Notes: generated by a model not told the origin, from the letters alone. A stretch of 64,000 nucleotides of DNA from Nocardioides terrae (GCF_900112345.1 NZ_FOLB01000005.1:62001-126000); one strand, 5' to 3'; counted from the first letter of the stretch, positions 16,093 to 25,037 are shown. Made by a program: numbers and translations.

Positions 16093-17280
16093 GTGCGCGT
16101 CGACATCCTGTCCAAGGAGTACCCACCCGAGGTCTACGGCGGCGCCGGGGTCCACGTCGCCGAGCTGGTCAGGGCACTGCGCAGCGGGAGCGACGTCGAG
16201 ACCGTCGTACGCGCCTTCGGCGCGCCGCGGGACGAGCCCGCGACCTTCGCGTACGCCGACCTGCCCGGTCTGGCCGACACCAATGCCGCGCTGCGGACCT
16301 TCGGGGTCGACCTGGCGATCGCCGACGCCTGCGCGGGGGCCGACCTGGTGCACTCGCACACGTGGTACGCCAACCTGGCCGGGCACCTGGCGAGCCTGCT
16401 GCACGGCGTCCCGCACGTCCTGACCGCCCATTCCCTGGAGCCGCTGCGGCCGTGGAAGGCCGAGCAGCTCGGCGGCGGCTACGCGCTGTCCTCCTGGGCC
16501 GAGCGCACCGCCTACGAGGCGGCCGCGGCGGTCATCGCCGTCTCGTCGGCGATGCGCGAGGACGTGCTGCGCGCCTACCCGGCGGTCGACCCGGACCGCG
16601 TGCACACCGTCCACAACGGCATCGACACCGGGCTCTGGGCCCCGGCTCCGAACCCCGACCGGGTGCGCGAGCTGGGCGTCGACCCCGACCGGCCGAGCGT
16701 GGTCTTCGTCGGCCGGATCACCCGGCAGAAGGGGCTGCCCTACTTCCTGCGCGCGGTCGCCTCGCTGCCGGCGGAGGTGCAGGTGGTGCTGTGCGCCGGC
16801 GCGCCCGACACTCCCGAGATCGCGGCCGAGGTCGAGGGGCTCGTCGACCGCCTGCGCGACACCCGCGACGGCGTCGTCTGGATCGCGGAGATGCTGCCCC
16901 GCGCCGACGTCATCGCCCTGTTGAGCAACGCCACCGTGTTCGCCTGCCCCTCGGTCTACGAGCCGCTCGGCATCGTCAACCTCGAGGCGATGGCCTGCGA
17001 GGCGGCGGTCGTCGCCACCGCCACGGGGGGCATCCCGGAGGTCGTCGAGAACGGCGTGACCGGTCTGCTCGTCCCGATCGAGCAGGCCGCCGACGGCACC
17101 GGGACACCGGTCGACCCCGAGGGCTACGTGGCCGACTTCGCGACCGCCCTCAACGCGCTGGTCGCCGAGCCGGCGCGCGCCGCCGAGATGGGTCGGGCCG
17201 GCCGCCGGCGCGCGATCGAGGCGTTCAGCTGGGCGGCGATCGCACAGCAGACGGTGGAGGTCTACCGCTCGCTCGTCTGA
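16093..17280 (+). CDS. glgA: Glycogen synthase / alpha-maltose-1-phosphate synthase (GT4-type, actinobacterial)
   Basis: A 395-residue GT-B glycosyltransferase. The N-terminus [20 protein letters not shown] matches the actinobacterial family (Mycobacterium GlgM type), and the C-terminal half has the sugar-nucleotide motif [18 protein letters not shown]. In mycobacteria the homologue makes maltose-1-phosphate from ADP-glucose and glucose-1-phosphate, feeding GlgE, and lies next to glgC as here. The exact acceptor in this organism is inferred. The GTG at 16093 is 6 nt after TAGCGT. Confidence 0.93.
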   Translation: MRVDILSKEYPPEVYGGAGVHVAELVRALRSGSDVETVVRAFGAPRDEPATFAYADLPGLADTNAALRTFGVDLAIADACAGADLVHSHTWYANLAGHLASLLHGVPHVLTAHSLEPLRPWKAEQLGGGYALSSWAERTAYEAAAAVIAVSSAMREDVLRAYPAVDPDRVHTVHNGIDTGLWAPAPNPDRVRELGVDPDRPSVVFVGRITRQKGLPYFLRAVASLPAEVQVVLCAGAPDTPEIAAEVEGLVDRLRDTRDGVVWIAEMLPRADVIALLSNATVFACPSVYEPLGIVNLEAMACEAAVVATATGGIPEVVENGVTGLLVPIEQAADGTGTPVDPEGYVADFATALNALVAEPARAAEMGRAGRRRAIEAFSWAAIAQQTVEVYRSLV

Positions 17281-17375
17281 GCCGGTGGCGGACCAACCAG
17301 ATCCGACCGATCGCTTGATGCGGACGGTTCCCGGCCGATGGAGGATCGACGTCCCATCGGATCCCGGGAGCTCCC

Positions 17376-18938
17376 ATGCCTCTCCCTCGGTCGGTGCCCC
17401 GCCGCACCGCCCTCGCCTCAGGCGCGACCGCCGCCGCCCTCACCGGCGTGCTGGCCGGTCCGGCCGGTCGCGCGGTCGCGGCGCCGTCGTACGCGCCGGG
17501 GAGCTATCCACTCACCCCCGTCCTGCCCACCGCGGACCGGCACCTGCTGTCACGGTTCTCCTACGGCATCACGCCGGGACTGCGCGACGAGGTCCGCGCC
17601 GCGGGCGGCGCCCGGGCGTGGTTCGACGCGCAGCTGACGGCCGCCCACGACCCGAGCGACCACCTGCACCTGGACTGGTGGCCGCACCTGGCGGACGACG
17701 CGTCGCAGATCTGGCAGAACGACAAGAACAAGGTCCGCGCCGGCTGGCAGCTGATGCAGGACTACGGGCGCCGCGTGCTGGTGCGGCGCATCCTCACCAC
17801 CCACCAGGTGCGCGAGGTGATGACGGAGTTCTGGGAGAACCTGCTCCACGTCCCGACGCCCGCCGACGGCGTCTTCACCTGGCGGATCCCGTACGGCGAG
17901 CGGCTGCGCGCGCTCGCATTGACGAGCTATGCCGAGCTGCTACACCACGCGGTGACCCACGAGGCGATGACGATCTTCCTGAGCGGCTACGACTCCACCA
18001 AGGCCCACCCCAACGAGAACCTCGGCCGCGAGCTGCTCGAGCTGTTCACCGTCGGCGTCGGCAGCTACGACGAGGACGACGTGAAGGCGTCTGCGCGCAT
18101 CCTGACCGGCTTCCACATCGACATGTGGCGCACGTTCGGGTCGTCCTACCAGGCGGGCGACCACTGGACCGGCCCGGTGCGCGTCCTCGACTTCACCTCC
18201 GACAACGCCGCGGCGGACGGGCGCGCGGTCGTCGACGCCTACGTGTCCTACCTCGCCCGGCACCGGTTCACCGCCGAGCGGATCGCCCGACGCCTGGCCG
18301 TGGCGTTCGTCAGTGACGACCCACCCGCGCCGCTCGTCGAGCGCCTGGCGGCCGTCTACCTCGAGCACGACACCGCGATCGTGCCCGTGCTCCGCGCGCT
18401 GGTCGACTCCGCCGAGTTCGCCTCCGCGGTCGACGCCAAGCTGCGTACGCCGGCCGAGGACCTCGTCGCGACCTACCGGCTGCTCGGCGTGGAGCTCGCG
18501 AAGCCGACCTCCGACAACTCGGGCGCCAACGCGATCATCTGGCAGGCCGAGGCGCTGGGTCAGGCGCCGATGGCGTGGCCGCGCCCGGACGGCGCGCCGC
18601 TGGTCGCCTCGGCCTGGGCGTCGCCGTCGCGGGTGCTTGCCTCGATGTCGGTGCACTCCAACATGGGTGGCGGCTGGTGGCCCAAGCTCGACATGACCTA
18701 TCCGGGCTACGCCTCCTGGGCGCCCGCGCTACCGATCTCCTTCCGCGACCTCGTCGACCACCTCTCCCGCCTGCTGCACCACCGCGCGTCGGACGCGTCG
18801 CTGCTCGAGGGCGCCTGCCTGGCCCTGAAGATCACCGACCCCGGCGTCCAGGTGAAGGCGGGGTCCAGCGTCCTGGGGTGGCAGATGCCGACCCTGCTCG
18901 CCACGCTGCTCGACCACCCGAGGTGGTACCGCCGATGA
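17376..18938 (+). CDS. DUF1800 domain protein, Tat-exported
   Basis: A 520-residue DUF1800 protein. The N-terminus MPLPRSVPRRTALASGATAA, with a following Ala-rich stretch to AVAAPS, is a twin-arginine signal. The mature part starts HLLSRFSYGITPGLRDEV, the usual DUF1800 opening, and contains HPNENLGRELLELFTVG. The ATG follows GGGAG with good spacing. It overlaps the DUF1501 gene by 4 bp. The two families are nearly always paired; their biochemical role is unsettled, and extracellular redox, sulfatase-like or polymer metabolism roles have been suggested. Confidence 0.9.
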   Translation: MPLPRSVPRRTALASGATAAALTGVLAGPAGRAVAAPSYAPGSYPLTPVLPTADRHLLSRFSYGITPGLRDEVRAAGGARAWFDAQLTAAHDPSDHLHLDWWPHLADDASQIWQNDKNKVRAGWQLMQDYGRRVLVRRILTTHQVREVMTEFWENLLHVPTPADGVFTWRIPYGERLRALALTSYAELLHHAVTHEAMTIFLSGYDSTKAHPNENLGRELLELFTVGVGSYDEDDVKASARILTGFHIDMWRTFGSSYQAGDHWTGPVRVLDFTSDNAAADGRAVVDAYVSYLARHRFTAERIARRLAVAFVSDDPPAPLVERLAAVYLEHDTAIVPVLRALVDSAEFASAVDAKLRTPAEDLVATYRLLGVELAKPTSDNSGANAIIWQAEALGQAPMAWPRPDGAPLVASAWASPSRVLASMSVHSNMGGGWWPKLDMTYPGYASWAPALPISFRDLVDHLSRLLHHRASDASLLEGACLALKITDPGVQVKAGSSVLGWQMPTLLATLLDHPRWYRR

Positions 18939-20314
18939 ACGGCTGCCCCGAGTTCGCACTCCTCGACTCCCTCACCGTGAGCCGGCGCGGGCTGCTGCGC
19001 GGCCTGACCGCCGGCGGCGTCGCGACCACCGTGGGGTCCGCCGTGATCACCGCCTCGCCGGCGTCGGCCGCTGCGGCGCAGTCGGTGCTCGTCGTACTCT
19101 CCCTGCGCGGTGCCGCCGACGGGCTGTCGCTCGTCGTCCCCCACGCCGACCCGGCCTACTACGCCGCCCGCCCGACGATCGCGGTCCCTCGCACTTCGTT
19201 GCTCGCCACGGACGCCGGCTTCGGGCTGCACCCCGGGCTGACGCCGCTCCTGCCGATGTGGAACGCCGGCCAGGTGGCCGCCGTCCACGCGACCGGCATG
19301 GCCGTGCCGAACCGCTCCCACTTCGAGGCGATGGAGCTCGTCGAGGATGCCGACCCCGGCTCGGCCGCCCGCTCGGGCTGGCTCAACCGCCTCGTCGGGC
19401 TCACCTCGACCGGCGACCCGCTGCAGGGCCTGTCCATCGGCTCCACGACGCCGACCGCCCTGGTCGGCTCGGCCACGGTGATGTCGATGGACGACCTGGC
19501 GAGCACGACCGTCCCCGGGGACGCCAGTCGGCGTGCGTCGCTCGAGGCGATGTGGCGCGACGAGTCCTCGCCGATGAGCAGGGCGATGGGCGCGACGCTG
19601 GCCGGCGTCGACCGGCTCGGCACCGCCCGGGCGCAGACCGACAACGTCGCGACCTATCCCAGCACCGACCTGGGCCGGGCACTCTCCTCGGTGGCCCGGA
19701 CGCTGCGCGCCGACCTCGGGGTGCAGGTGGTCACCGTCGACCAGGGCGACTGGGACATGCACTCCGACCTCGGCACCCTCGAGTGGGGCGGGATGCAGTC
19801 CAACGCTGCCGAGCTCGGCAAGGCGCTCGCCGCGTTCTTCGCCGACCTCGGACCGGTCCGGCCCAAGGTCACCCTGGTGGCGCTCAGCGAGTTCGGCCGG
19901 CGGGTCGTGCAGAACTCCGGCTACGGGCTCGACCACGGCTGGGGCAACGTCATGCTGACCCTCGGCGCGGGCGTGCGCGGCGGCTACTACGCCCGTTGGA
20001 CCCCGCTGGCCAAGACGCTCGACGCCGACGTTCCCGTCACGACCGACTACCGCGACGTGCTGGCCGAGGTGGTCGCCGCGCGGATGCCGGCCACCTCGCT
20101 CGCGACGGTCTTCCCCGGTTTCGTGCGTACGCCGATCGGCTTCATGACCGGTCAGTCCGGGTGGGGCCGCACTGCACCGCCGCAGGTGCGGCCTCCGGCA
20201 TCGCCGCCCGCCTCCGTCCCCACGACGCCGGCGCCGGTCCCGACCAAGCACCGACACCGGAAGCACAAGAAGCGCCGGCACAAGAGGCATCGGCGCCACG
20301 CGGGGAAGCGCTAG
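18935..20314 (+). CDS. DUF1501 domain protein, Tat-exported, polybasic tail
   Basis: A 459-residue DUF1501 protein (alkaline-phosphatase-like fold by family relation). The twin-arginine motif VSRRGLLRGL is at residues 15-24, followed by an Ala-rich signal to ASPASAAAAQ. Family motifs include LRGAADGLSLVVPH and LSEFGRRVVQNSGYGLDHGW. The last 60 residues are unusual for the family: a Pro/Ala linker and then a very basic His/Lys/Arg tail (KHRHRKHKKRRHKRHRRH). The tail could hold the exported protein on anionic wall polymer or bind metal. It is co-translated with DUF1800 (ATGA overlap). Confidence 0.9.
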   Translation: MNGCPEFALLDSLTVSRRGLLRGLTAGGVATTVGSAVITASPASAAAAQSVLVVLSLRGAADGLSLVVPHADPAYYAARPTIAVPRTSLLATDAGFGLHPGLTPLLPMWNAGQVAAVHATGMAVPNRSHFEAMELVEDADPGSAARSGWLNRLVGLTSTGDPLQGLSIGSTTPTALVGSATVMSMDDLASTTVPGDASRRASLEAMWRDESSPMSRAMGATLAGVDRLGTARAQTDNVATYPSTDLGRALSSVARTLRADLGVQVVTVDQGDWDMHSDLGTLEWGGMQSNAAELGKALAAFFADLGPVRPKVTLVALSEFGRRVVQNSGYGLDHGWGNVMLTLGAGVRGGYYARWTPLAKTLDADVPVTTDYRDVLAEVVAARMPATSLATVFPGFVRTPIGFMTGQSGWGRTAPPQVRPPASPPASVPTTPAPVPTKHRHRKHKKRRHKRHRRHAGKR

Positions 20315-20321
20315 CGCGCTA

Positions 20322-20777
20322 CTAGAGGTGGTCCAGCGCGGCCAGCTGGGCGCGGGTCGGCACGTAGGGCTCGATCCGCAGTCGCATCCCCGCCTCCGCG
20401 GGGGTGCGGTTGGCTTTCCTGCCGTTGCACAGTCGGCACGCGGCGACGGTGTTGAGCCAGGTCCACCCTCCGCCGCGTGAGGCCGGCACCACGTGGTCGA
20501 TCGTGCTGGCGTGGTGGCCGCAGTAGGCGCAGCGATGGCGGTCGCGGCGCAGCACCGACTCACGGCTGTAGGCGGCCGGGCGGTACATCCAGTGCATGCG
20601 TATATAGCGCACGAGACGGATGACGCGTGGCCACGGGTGCGGGCCGATCATCCGGTCGTCGTGCGCCTCCTCGACGATGGCGACCTCACGGAAGAGCATG
20701 CGGACCGCGTGCTGGAAGGTCACCTTCCCGAGCGGCTCGTAGGAGGCGTTGAGCAGCGCAACATGGGTCGCCGCCAT
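20322..20777 (-). CDS. HNH endonuclease
   Basis: A 151-residue protein starting MAATHVALLNASYEPLGKVT. The HNH zinc fold is clear: CAYCGHHASTIDHVVPASRG, then CRLCNGRK. This short actinobacterial HNH family (MAxxxxLLNAsYEPL) is widespread and chromosomal; its target is unknown. The internal ATG at 20777 is chosen for the conserved N-terminus and a GGGGG-type ribosome-binding site upstream. It converges with the DUF1501 gene (7 bp gap). A role in repair or in cutting foreign DNA cannot be separated by sequence. Confidence 0.88.
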   Translation of the reverse strand: MAATHVALLNASYEPLGKVTFQHAVRMLFREVAIVEEAHDDRMIGPHPWPRVIRLVRYIRMHWMYRPAAYSRESVLRRDRHRCAYCGHHASTIDHVVPASRGGGWTWLNTVAACRLCNGRKANRTPAEAGMRLRIEPYVPTRAQLAALDHL

Positions 20778-20894
20778 CGCACACACCCCCTTCGATAATC
20801 AAGGTAGGTGCGTGCGGTCGAACAGCCAAGCGATTTGGCTGATCAGTCACGCCGAGTTCAGGTGGGATCGGGCCCGGCCCACGCGAGGGGGAGC

Positions 20895-21428
20895 TCAGCG
20901 GCGACGGCGCTTGCGGACGACGGGTCGCCGGGCCGGCGTACCGATGGAGGTGTCGAGGTCGAGCGCCACCAGCTGGCGCCGGCCGTCGTCGAGGATGGTG
21001 GGCCGGGCGGTCATGACCGCGAGCAGGTTGCGGCTCGAGCAGACCACGACGTCGCCGGCCACCACCGGGGCGACCTCACGACCGAAGTAGCAGACGACGG
21101 GCGTGACGTGCTTGGCCTCGACCAGGCCGGTGCGGGCGTTGACGGAGGCGGCGGCGCGGGTCGCGCGGACGACGAGGTCCTGGCGGACGCCCGCCGAGCA
21201 CAGCTCGTCGCGGCTGAACGGCCGCGGTCGACGCGACTCGATGACGAAGATGCCCTGCGGTCCGACGGCGACCTGGACCGGCGTACGACGACCACGCAGC
21301 GCGACGTCCTCGAAGACGGTCCACTCGTCGTCCGGCAGCGCGCCGAGGATCGCCGAGACGGCGCCGCCGTCGCTGTTGCGCGGGCGTGGCACCGCCCTGG
21401 TGGGCCACTGCCCCGAGTCGTTCGTCAT
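20895..21428 (-). CDS. NERD-like (nuclease-related) domain protein
   Basis: A 177-residue protein. The central segment VFEDVALRGRRTPVQVAVGPQG, followed by IFVIESRRP, resembles a NERD/PD-(D/E)xK core. The usual Asp before the hydrophobic strand is not obvious, so it may be catalytically inactive. It ends in a basic RKRRRR tail that could bind nucleic acid. It lies between HNH and esterase genes, and the upstream gap with the divergent esterase carries a TCGGAC-TAG-GTCCGA palindrome. Function not known. Confidence 0.6.
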   Translation of the reverse strand: MTNDSGQWPTRAVPRPRNSDGGAVSAILGALPDDEWTVFEDVALRGRRTPVQVAVGPQGIFVIESRRPRPFSRDELCSAGVRQDLVVRATRAAASVNARTGLVEAKHVTPVVCYFGREVAPVVAGDVVVCSSRNLLAVMTARPTILDDGRRQLVALDLDTSIGTPARRPVVRKRRRR

Positions 21429-21512
21429 GCCCTGCTTCCCTGCTTCCGCGTGAGCTCCGACGTTATGCCGGACGGGTCCGGGCTGTCAGACCTTCGCCGC
21501 AAAGTCGTCACT

Positions 21513-21527
21513 TCGGACTAGGTCCGA
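21513..21527. promoter_or_regulatory. Palindrome TCGGAC-TAG-GTCCGA between divergent genes
   Basis: A perfect 6+3+6 palindrome lies in the 132-bp gap between the NERD-like gene and the esterase gene, a likely regulator site. A half-related TTTCGGACTATG occurs at 57454-57465 upstream of the patatin gene. The cognate regulator is unknown. Confidence 0.4.
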
Positions 21528-21560
21528 TGTCTTGCCGGGCCATGCGGCAGGCTGTGCGCC

Positions 21561-22508
21561 GTGACGAACCGACTAGCCCCGCGCACCCGCGCTTTCGCCG
21601 CGATCCTCAAGCTGCTCGACTCCGAGCCGGCGACCGCGGAGCAGATGGCGGGGCTGCGCGTGCGGCGCGAGCGCCTGCGGCGTACCCCGGTCGGGCAGCT
21701 GGTCTTCGGGCGCCCGTCCGCGGCCGTCACCATCGAGGACGTCACGATCGAGGGCGGGTCGCGGCTGCACGTCCACCGACCCTCGTCGGCGCCCGCCGGC
21801 CCGCTCCCCGTGGTGGTGAACTTCCACGGCGGCGGCTGGTGCCTGGGTACGCCGGAGCAGTCGGCGTGGCTCGCCTCGCACGTCGCCGCGCAGGTGGGCG
21901 CGATCGTCGTCTCGCCGACCTACCGCCTCGCGCCCGAGCACCCCTACCCCGCCGCCGTCGACGACGCCTGGGCGGTGCTGCAGTGGGTGACGTCGAACGC
22001 CGTCTCGCTCTGCGGGGACCCTGCCCGGATCGCCGTCATGGGCGACAGCGCGGGCGGCAACCTGGCCGCGGTCACCGCGCTCATGGCCCGCGACTGTGGT
22101 GCCCCGGCCCTGCGTGCGCAGGTGCTCCTCTACCCCGCCGTCGAGATGTATGACCGCTACCCCTCCGAGGACGCCAACGCCGACGCCCCGGTCCTCACGT
22201 CGGTCGGGATGCGCCGCTTCGGGCACCACTACATGGGCGCGTCCTACGGCGCGGAGGACTGGCAGGCCTCCCCGGTGCGCGCCGCGTCGCACGCCGGCCT
22301 GCCGCCCGCCCTCATCGTCACCGCGTTCCACGACCCCCTGCGCGACCACGGGCCGCGCTACGCGTCGGTCCTGCGCGCGGCCGGGTCGCCGGTCGACCTG
22401 CGCGACTACGGGCCGGGCATCCACGGGTTCCTCTCGCTGCCCGGCGTCGTCCCCGTCGCCAAGGAGGCGCTGCGGGACGTCGTGGAGTTCCTCCGCGCCC
22501 ATCTGTGA
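21561..22508 (+). CDS. Alpha/beta hydrolase, hormone-sensitive-lipase family esterase
   Basis: A 315-residue carboxylesterase of the HSL (bacterial family IV) group. The oxyanion-hole motif HGGGWC is near residue 91 and the nucleophile elbow GDSAGGN near residue 161. The C-terminal Asp and His of the triad are likely in DPLRD and GIHGF. It probably hydrolyses short-chain or medium-chain esters. The GTG start is 7 nt after CAGGCT. No signal peptide is seen, so it is cytoplasmic. It stands alone between nuclease-like genes. Confidence 0.92.
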   Translation: MTNRLAPRTRAFAAILKLLDSEPATAEQMAGLRVRRERLRRTPVGQLVFGRPSAAVTIEDVTIEGGSRLHVHRPSSAPAGPLPVVVNFHGGGWCLGTPEQSAWLASHVAAQVGAIVVSPTYRLAPEHPYPAAVDDAWAVLQWVTSNAVSLCGDPARIAVMGDSAGGNLAAVTALMARDCGAPALRAQVLLYPAVEMYDRYPSEDANADAPVLTSVGMRRFGHHYMGASYGAEDWQASPVRAASHAGLPPALIVTAFHDPLRDHGPRYASVLRAAGSPVDLRDYGPGIHGFLSLPGVVPVAKEALRDVVEFLRAHL

Positions 22509-22554
22509 GAGCCCGTCGGTGAGGACTGTCGGTGCCGTCGGCCATCGTGGCCCT

Positions 22555-23250
22555 GTGCGGTCGGTGAGGATCGCGGCTGCCGCCGCGTTGCTGGCGCTGA
22601 CCGGTTGCGGGGCCCAGGCCAGGGCGGGCCACGGGTCGGCCGGGTCGGCGACGCCGACGCCGGCGGTCTCCCCGGTCGCGACGGCGGGCGCGCGGGCGCA
22701 GCTCGCGGGGCTGCGGGCGGTCGAGCGACACCCGGGCGGGCCGGTGTACGACCGGGACGCGTTCGGCGAGGCCTGGGCCGACACCGACCACAACGGCTGC
22801 AACCAGCGCGACGACGTGCTCCTCCGCGATGCCGTGGCCGGGACCGCCACCACCCGGCAGCAGGGGCGCTGCGACCACGATGTGGTGGCCGGGACGTGGA
22901 TCGATCCCTACACCGGCCGGACGCTGACCTTCACCGACCTCAAGGACCTCCACCAGGCGCAGGCGATCCAGATCGACCACGTCGTACCCCTCGCCGAGGC
23001 CTGGCTCTCGGGTGCTTCGGCCTGGCCCGCCGAACGACGCAAGGGGTTCGCCACCGACCTCGGCGAGCTGCTCGCCGTCGACGGGCCGACCAACGCGAGC
23101 AAGAGCGACGACGATCCGGCGGCATGGCGGCCTCGCCAGGCCTTCCAGTGCGAGTACGCCGCCCGCTGGATCGCCACCAAGGCGCGCTGGGACCTCGGCG
23201 TGGATGCGAGTGAGCGGCGGGCGCTCGAGGAGATGCTCGGCGTCTGCTAG
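22555..23250 (+). CDS. Secreted lipoprotein nuclease, HNH/DUF1524-like
   Basis: A 231-residue protein. The first 20 residues form a lipoprotein signal ending LLALTGC. The mature part matches secreted DUF1524/HNH-type nucleases: DTDHNGCNQRDDVLLRD, then QIDHVVPLAEAWLSG with the catalytic DH, and a late N-ASKSDD motif. It is expected to cleave DNA outside the membrane, perhaps for nutrient use. The GTG at 22555 is 6 nt after CATCGT; the GTG at 22564 is an alternative. It converges with the SprT gene and their stop codons overlap by 4 bp. Confidence 0.85.
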   Translation: MRSVRIAAAAALLALTGCGAQARAGHGSAGSATPTPAVSPVATAGARAQLAGLRAVERHPGGPVYDRDAFGEAWADTDHNGCNQRDDVLLRDAVAGTATTRQQGRCDHDVVAGTWIDPYTGRTLTFTDLKDLHQAQAIQIDHVVPLAEAWLSGASAWPAERRKGFATDLGELLAVDGPTNASKSDDDPAAWRPRQAFQCEYAARWIATKARWDLGVDASERRALEEMLGVC

Positions 23251-23912
23251 GCCGGTTCGACCCCGGCGTGCGCCACTTCGAGGACGCCCTCCTTGACCCG
23301 CACGGCGACCTTCGTCCGACCGCTCCTCACGACCGTGCCGACCCGGCCGTGGAACCGGCCGGGCACGGTGATCCGCGCTCGGCAGCCTGGCCCGAGCCGG
23401 ACCAGGCGGCGACCCTCGAGCAGCGCCTGCAGCTCGTGCACGTAGTTGGGGTGCATCGCGGCGGCCCGGCCGTGGTGGAGCCACTCGAAGATGCGCTCCT
23501 GGGTCGGCCGGCGGCGGCAGACCGCGCACAGCAGGACCCGCTCCGGCCGACGGTGACGGTCGGCGGTGTGCCCCTGCGGGCAGATGCCGACCCAGGCGCC
23601 CGGGACCGCCGGCGCATCGACCGGGACGCACCGCTCCGCCGAGCAGCCGATCCTCCGCGCGACCGCGACCCACGCCGGGCCGTGTCCCGCACGCGGGCCG
23701 GCCAGCGCATGCGCGATCTCGTGCAGGATCGTGTCGCGGACCTCGGCCTCGGGGTGCAGCCGGGTGATCGGCCCTGAGAGCCCGATGACCTGCTGGTGGT
23801 GCCGGCAGATCCCGGCCCGGCGCTTCGCCCGGTCGAGCTCCAGGCGCCAGCCGCGCAGCCCGTGCTCGTCCATCAGCTCACGAGCGAGCTCCCGGGCGGC
23901 GTCGAGGTCCAT
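23247..23912 (-). CDS. SprT-like zinc metalloprotease domain protein
   Basis: A 221-residue protein. The zinc-protease motif HEIAHALAG is near residue 65, with a distal His in GHGPAWVAVARRIG. CPQGH and CAVCRRR form a Cys4-like zinc ribbon, as in the SprT/Spartan family, whose eukaryotic members digest DNA-protein crosslinks. A basic C-terminal region (GPGCRARITVPGRFHGRVG) resembles a small SH3-like fold. The ATG is preceded by TAGGGT and 6 nt, pointing to leaderless expression. Confidence 0.85.
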   Translation of the reverse strand: MDLDAARELARELMDEHGLRGWRLELDRAKRRAGICRHHQQVIGLSGPITRLHPEAEVRDTILHEIAHALAGPRAGHGPAWVAVARRIGCSAERCVPVDAPAVPGAWVGICPQGHTADRHRRPERVLLCAVCRRRPTQERIFEWLHHGRAAAMHPNYVHELQALLEGRRLVRLGPGCRARITVPGRFHGRVGTVVRSGRTKVAVRVKEGVLEVAHAGVEPA

Positions 23913-23992
23913 GGCAGAACCCTAGGATCCGGCACCGACAGTGCTGGCGACCGGTCGATAGCGACAACACCGATGCCCTGCGCCCCACCACC

Positions 23993-24046
23993 AACTGCCG
24001 GCAGATGCCAGATCCACACGCGCCGATCTGGCATCTGCCAGCAGTT
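23993..24046. repeat. Family C palindrome, copy 1
   Basis: Arms of 22 bp: the left begins AACTGCCGGCAGATG and ends CCAGATC (23993-24014); the right (24025-24046) is its complement with one mismatch, around a 10-nt loop. A diverged copy is at 28198-28252. It lies in the 193-bp gap between the sprT-like gene and a frameshifted gene. Confidence 0.85.
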
Positions 24047-24105
24047 AGTCGAGTTTGGTGACTCCCAACGCCGACCACGCACCCGGTCGGCCCGACCGAA
24101 CCGCT

Positions 24106-24622
24106 CTACTGCGCGAAGTGGCAGAGGAACTGGGCGTCGCCGATGGCCGGATAGGCGGCAGGCAGCGCCCCCCTGTCGTCCAGCGGCGGGCTCGTGTTCT
24201 GCCCGGCGATCGCGAACCGGTAGGGCGAGGTGAGCGGGAGGTCGACCGGAACCACCGATCCCGGGCGCAAGGCCGGGCTCTGCCAGACCGGCTGCAGCGT
24301 GTTCGCCGGCGTGACGACCGACAGCGTCACGACACCACTCGACCCGTCGGCCGAACGATCAGTGAGGCCGACGTACCCCTTGAACCTGTTGCAGTTGCGG
24401 CCGAGCGTGTAACGCGAGTCGCCGGCGCCGATGGCGTACCAACCGCGCCACGGGGTCTGGTGTGATCGACTCCAGCTACGCGGTGAAGCGCTCGCCCTCG
24501 ATGGCGCTGCCGGCGGTCCTGGGGGCGGCCTTGTGCGACGCGGCGTCTGCGGCCGCGGGCAGGCCGAGGAGCATGGCGCCCGCGAGCATCGCCGCCGCGC
24601 CCAGTGAGATGGCTCGCGGCAT
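24106..24622 (-). pseudogene. Frameshifted secreted protein (signal peptide + NPCBM-like domain)
   Basis: From the ATG at 24622 a signal peptide is read (MPRAISLGAAAMLAGAMLLG, then LPAAADAASHK) followed by AIEGERFTA and a TAG at 24476-24478. The next frame is open and protein-like from there to 24106: WSRSHQTPWRGWYAIGAG, LGRNCNRFKGYVGLTD, TLQPVWQSPAL and a C-terminal FLCHFAQ. Order and motifs resemble an NPCBM-type carbohydrate-binding domain with a Cys pair. Skipping one base at 24481 joins both parts. It is either a broken gene, a sequencing error or, less likely, a programmed frameshift. Confidence 0.65.
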
Positions 24623-24630
24623 CGGTCGGA

Positions 24631-24906
24631 TCAGTCCTTCTCGCAAGCGATCTTGTCGTGGTCGCGGTCGAGGCCCTTGTTGTAGCGCATCGCCTGGTTG
24701 AAGAGCTTGTCCGAGCGCTTGAAGCTCGTGACCGGCGTGCCGCTGCTGACGTGGTCGTGTGCCTTGGCCTTGCCCACGCCGTGCGGGAACTTCTTGTTCA
24801 GCGCCGTGCAGTTCTGGGTCCACGTGGGCTTCGCCTCGGCCGGCGCGTTCATCGACACCAGCCCACCGACGACTGCGACGGCGGCGATCACACGAAAGGC
24901 CTTCAT
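24631..24906 (-). CDS. Excalibur calcium-binding domain protein, secreted
   Basis: A 91-residue protein. MKAFRVIAAVAVVGGLVSMN and cleavage after APAEA give a classical signal peptide. The mature part has NCTALNKKFPHGVG and a C-terminal LDRDHDKIACEKD, the Excalibur pattern with a DxDxDG-like Ca loop and two Cys. Such domains sit on the surface of actinobacteria and Bacillus. AGGAGGAA with 6-nt spacing precedes the ATG. A GGGAC-N4-GTCCC palindrome lies about 80 bp upstream. The frameshifted secreted gene follows 8 bp downstream, so the two may have been one operon. Confidence 0.87.
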   Translation of the reverse strand: MKAFRVIAAVAVVGGLVSMNAPAEAKPTWTQNCTALNKKFPHGVGKAKAHDHVSSGTPVTSFKRSDKLFNQAMRYNKGLDRDHDKIACEKD

Positions 24907-24982
24907 GGCGGTTCCTCCTCGAGACGGGTTGGCGTCAACGTAAAGAGCCGAGCTGGCCGGCGGCGTCGGTTCCGGAGGAAAG

Positions 24983-24996
24983 GGGACCTTCGTCCC
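24983..24996. promoter_or_regulatory. GGGAC-CTTC-GTCCC palindrome, DosR/DevR-box-like
   Basis: GGGACCTTCGTCCC has the spacing of the DosR/DevR box (GGGAC-N4-GTCCC) and lies upstream of the Excalibur gene. Related sites in actinobacteria respond to hypoxia or redox through NarL-type regulators. This is a motif match only. Confidence 0.4.
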
Positions 24997-25037
24997 GATC
25001 CGGAGGATCCCGTGACTCAGCCCGGTGCGGCAGATGC

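Noticed and set aside
20322..20777. HNH gene as a homing endonuclease or intron
   Set aside because: It is a free-standing gene of a common chromosomal family, with no intron or intein borders in neighbours.
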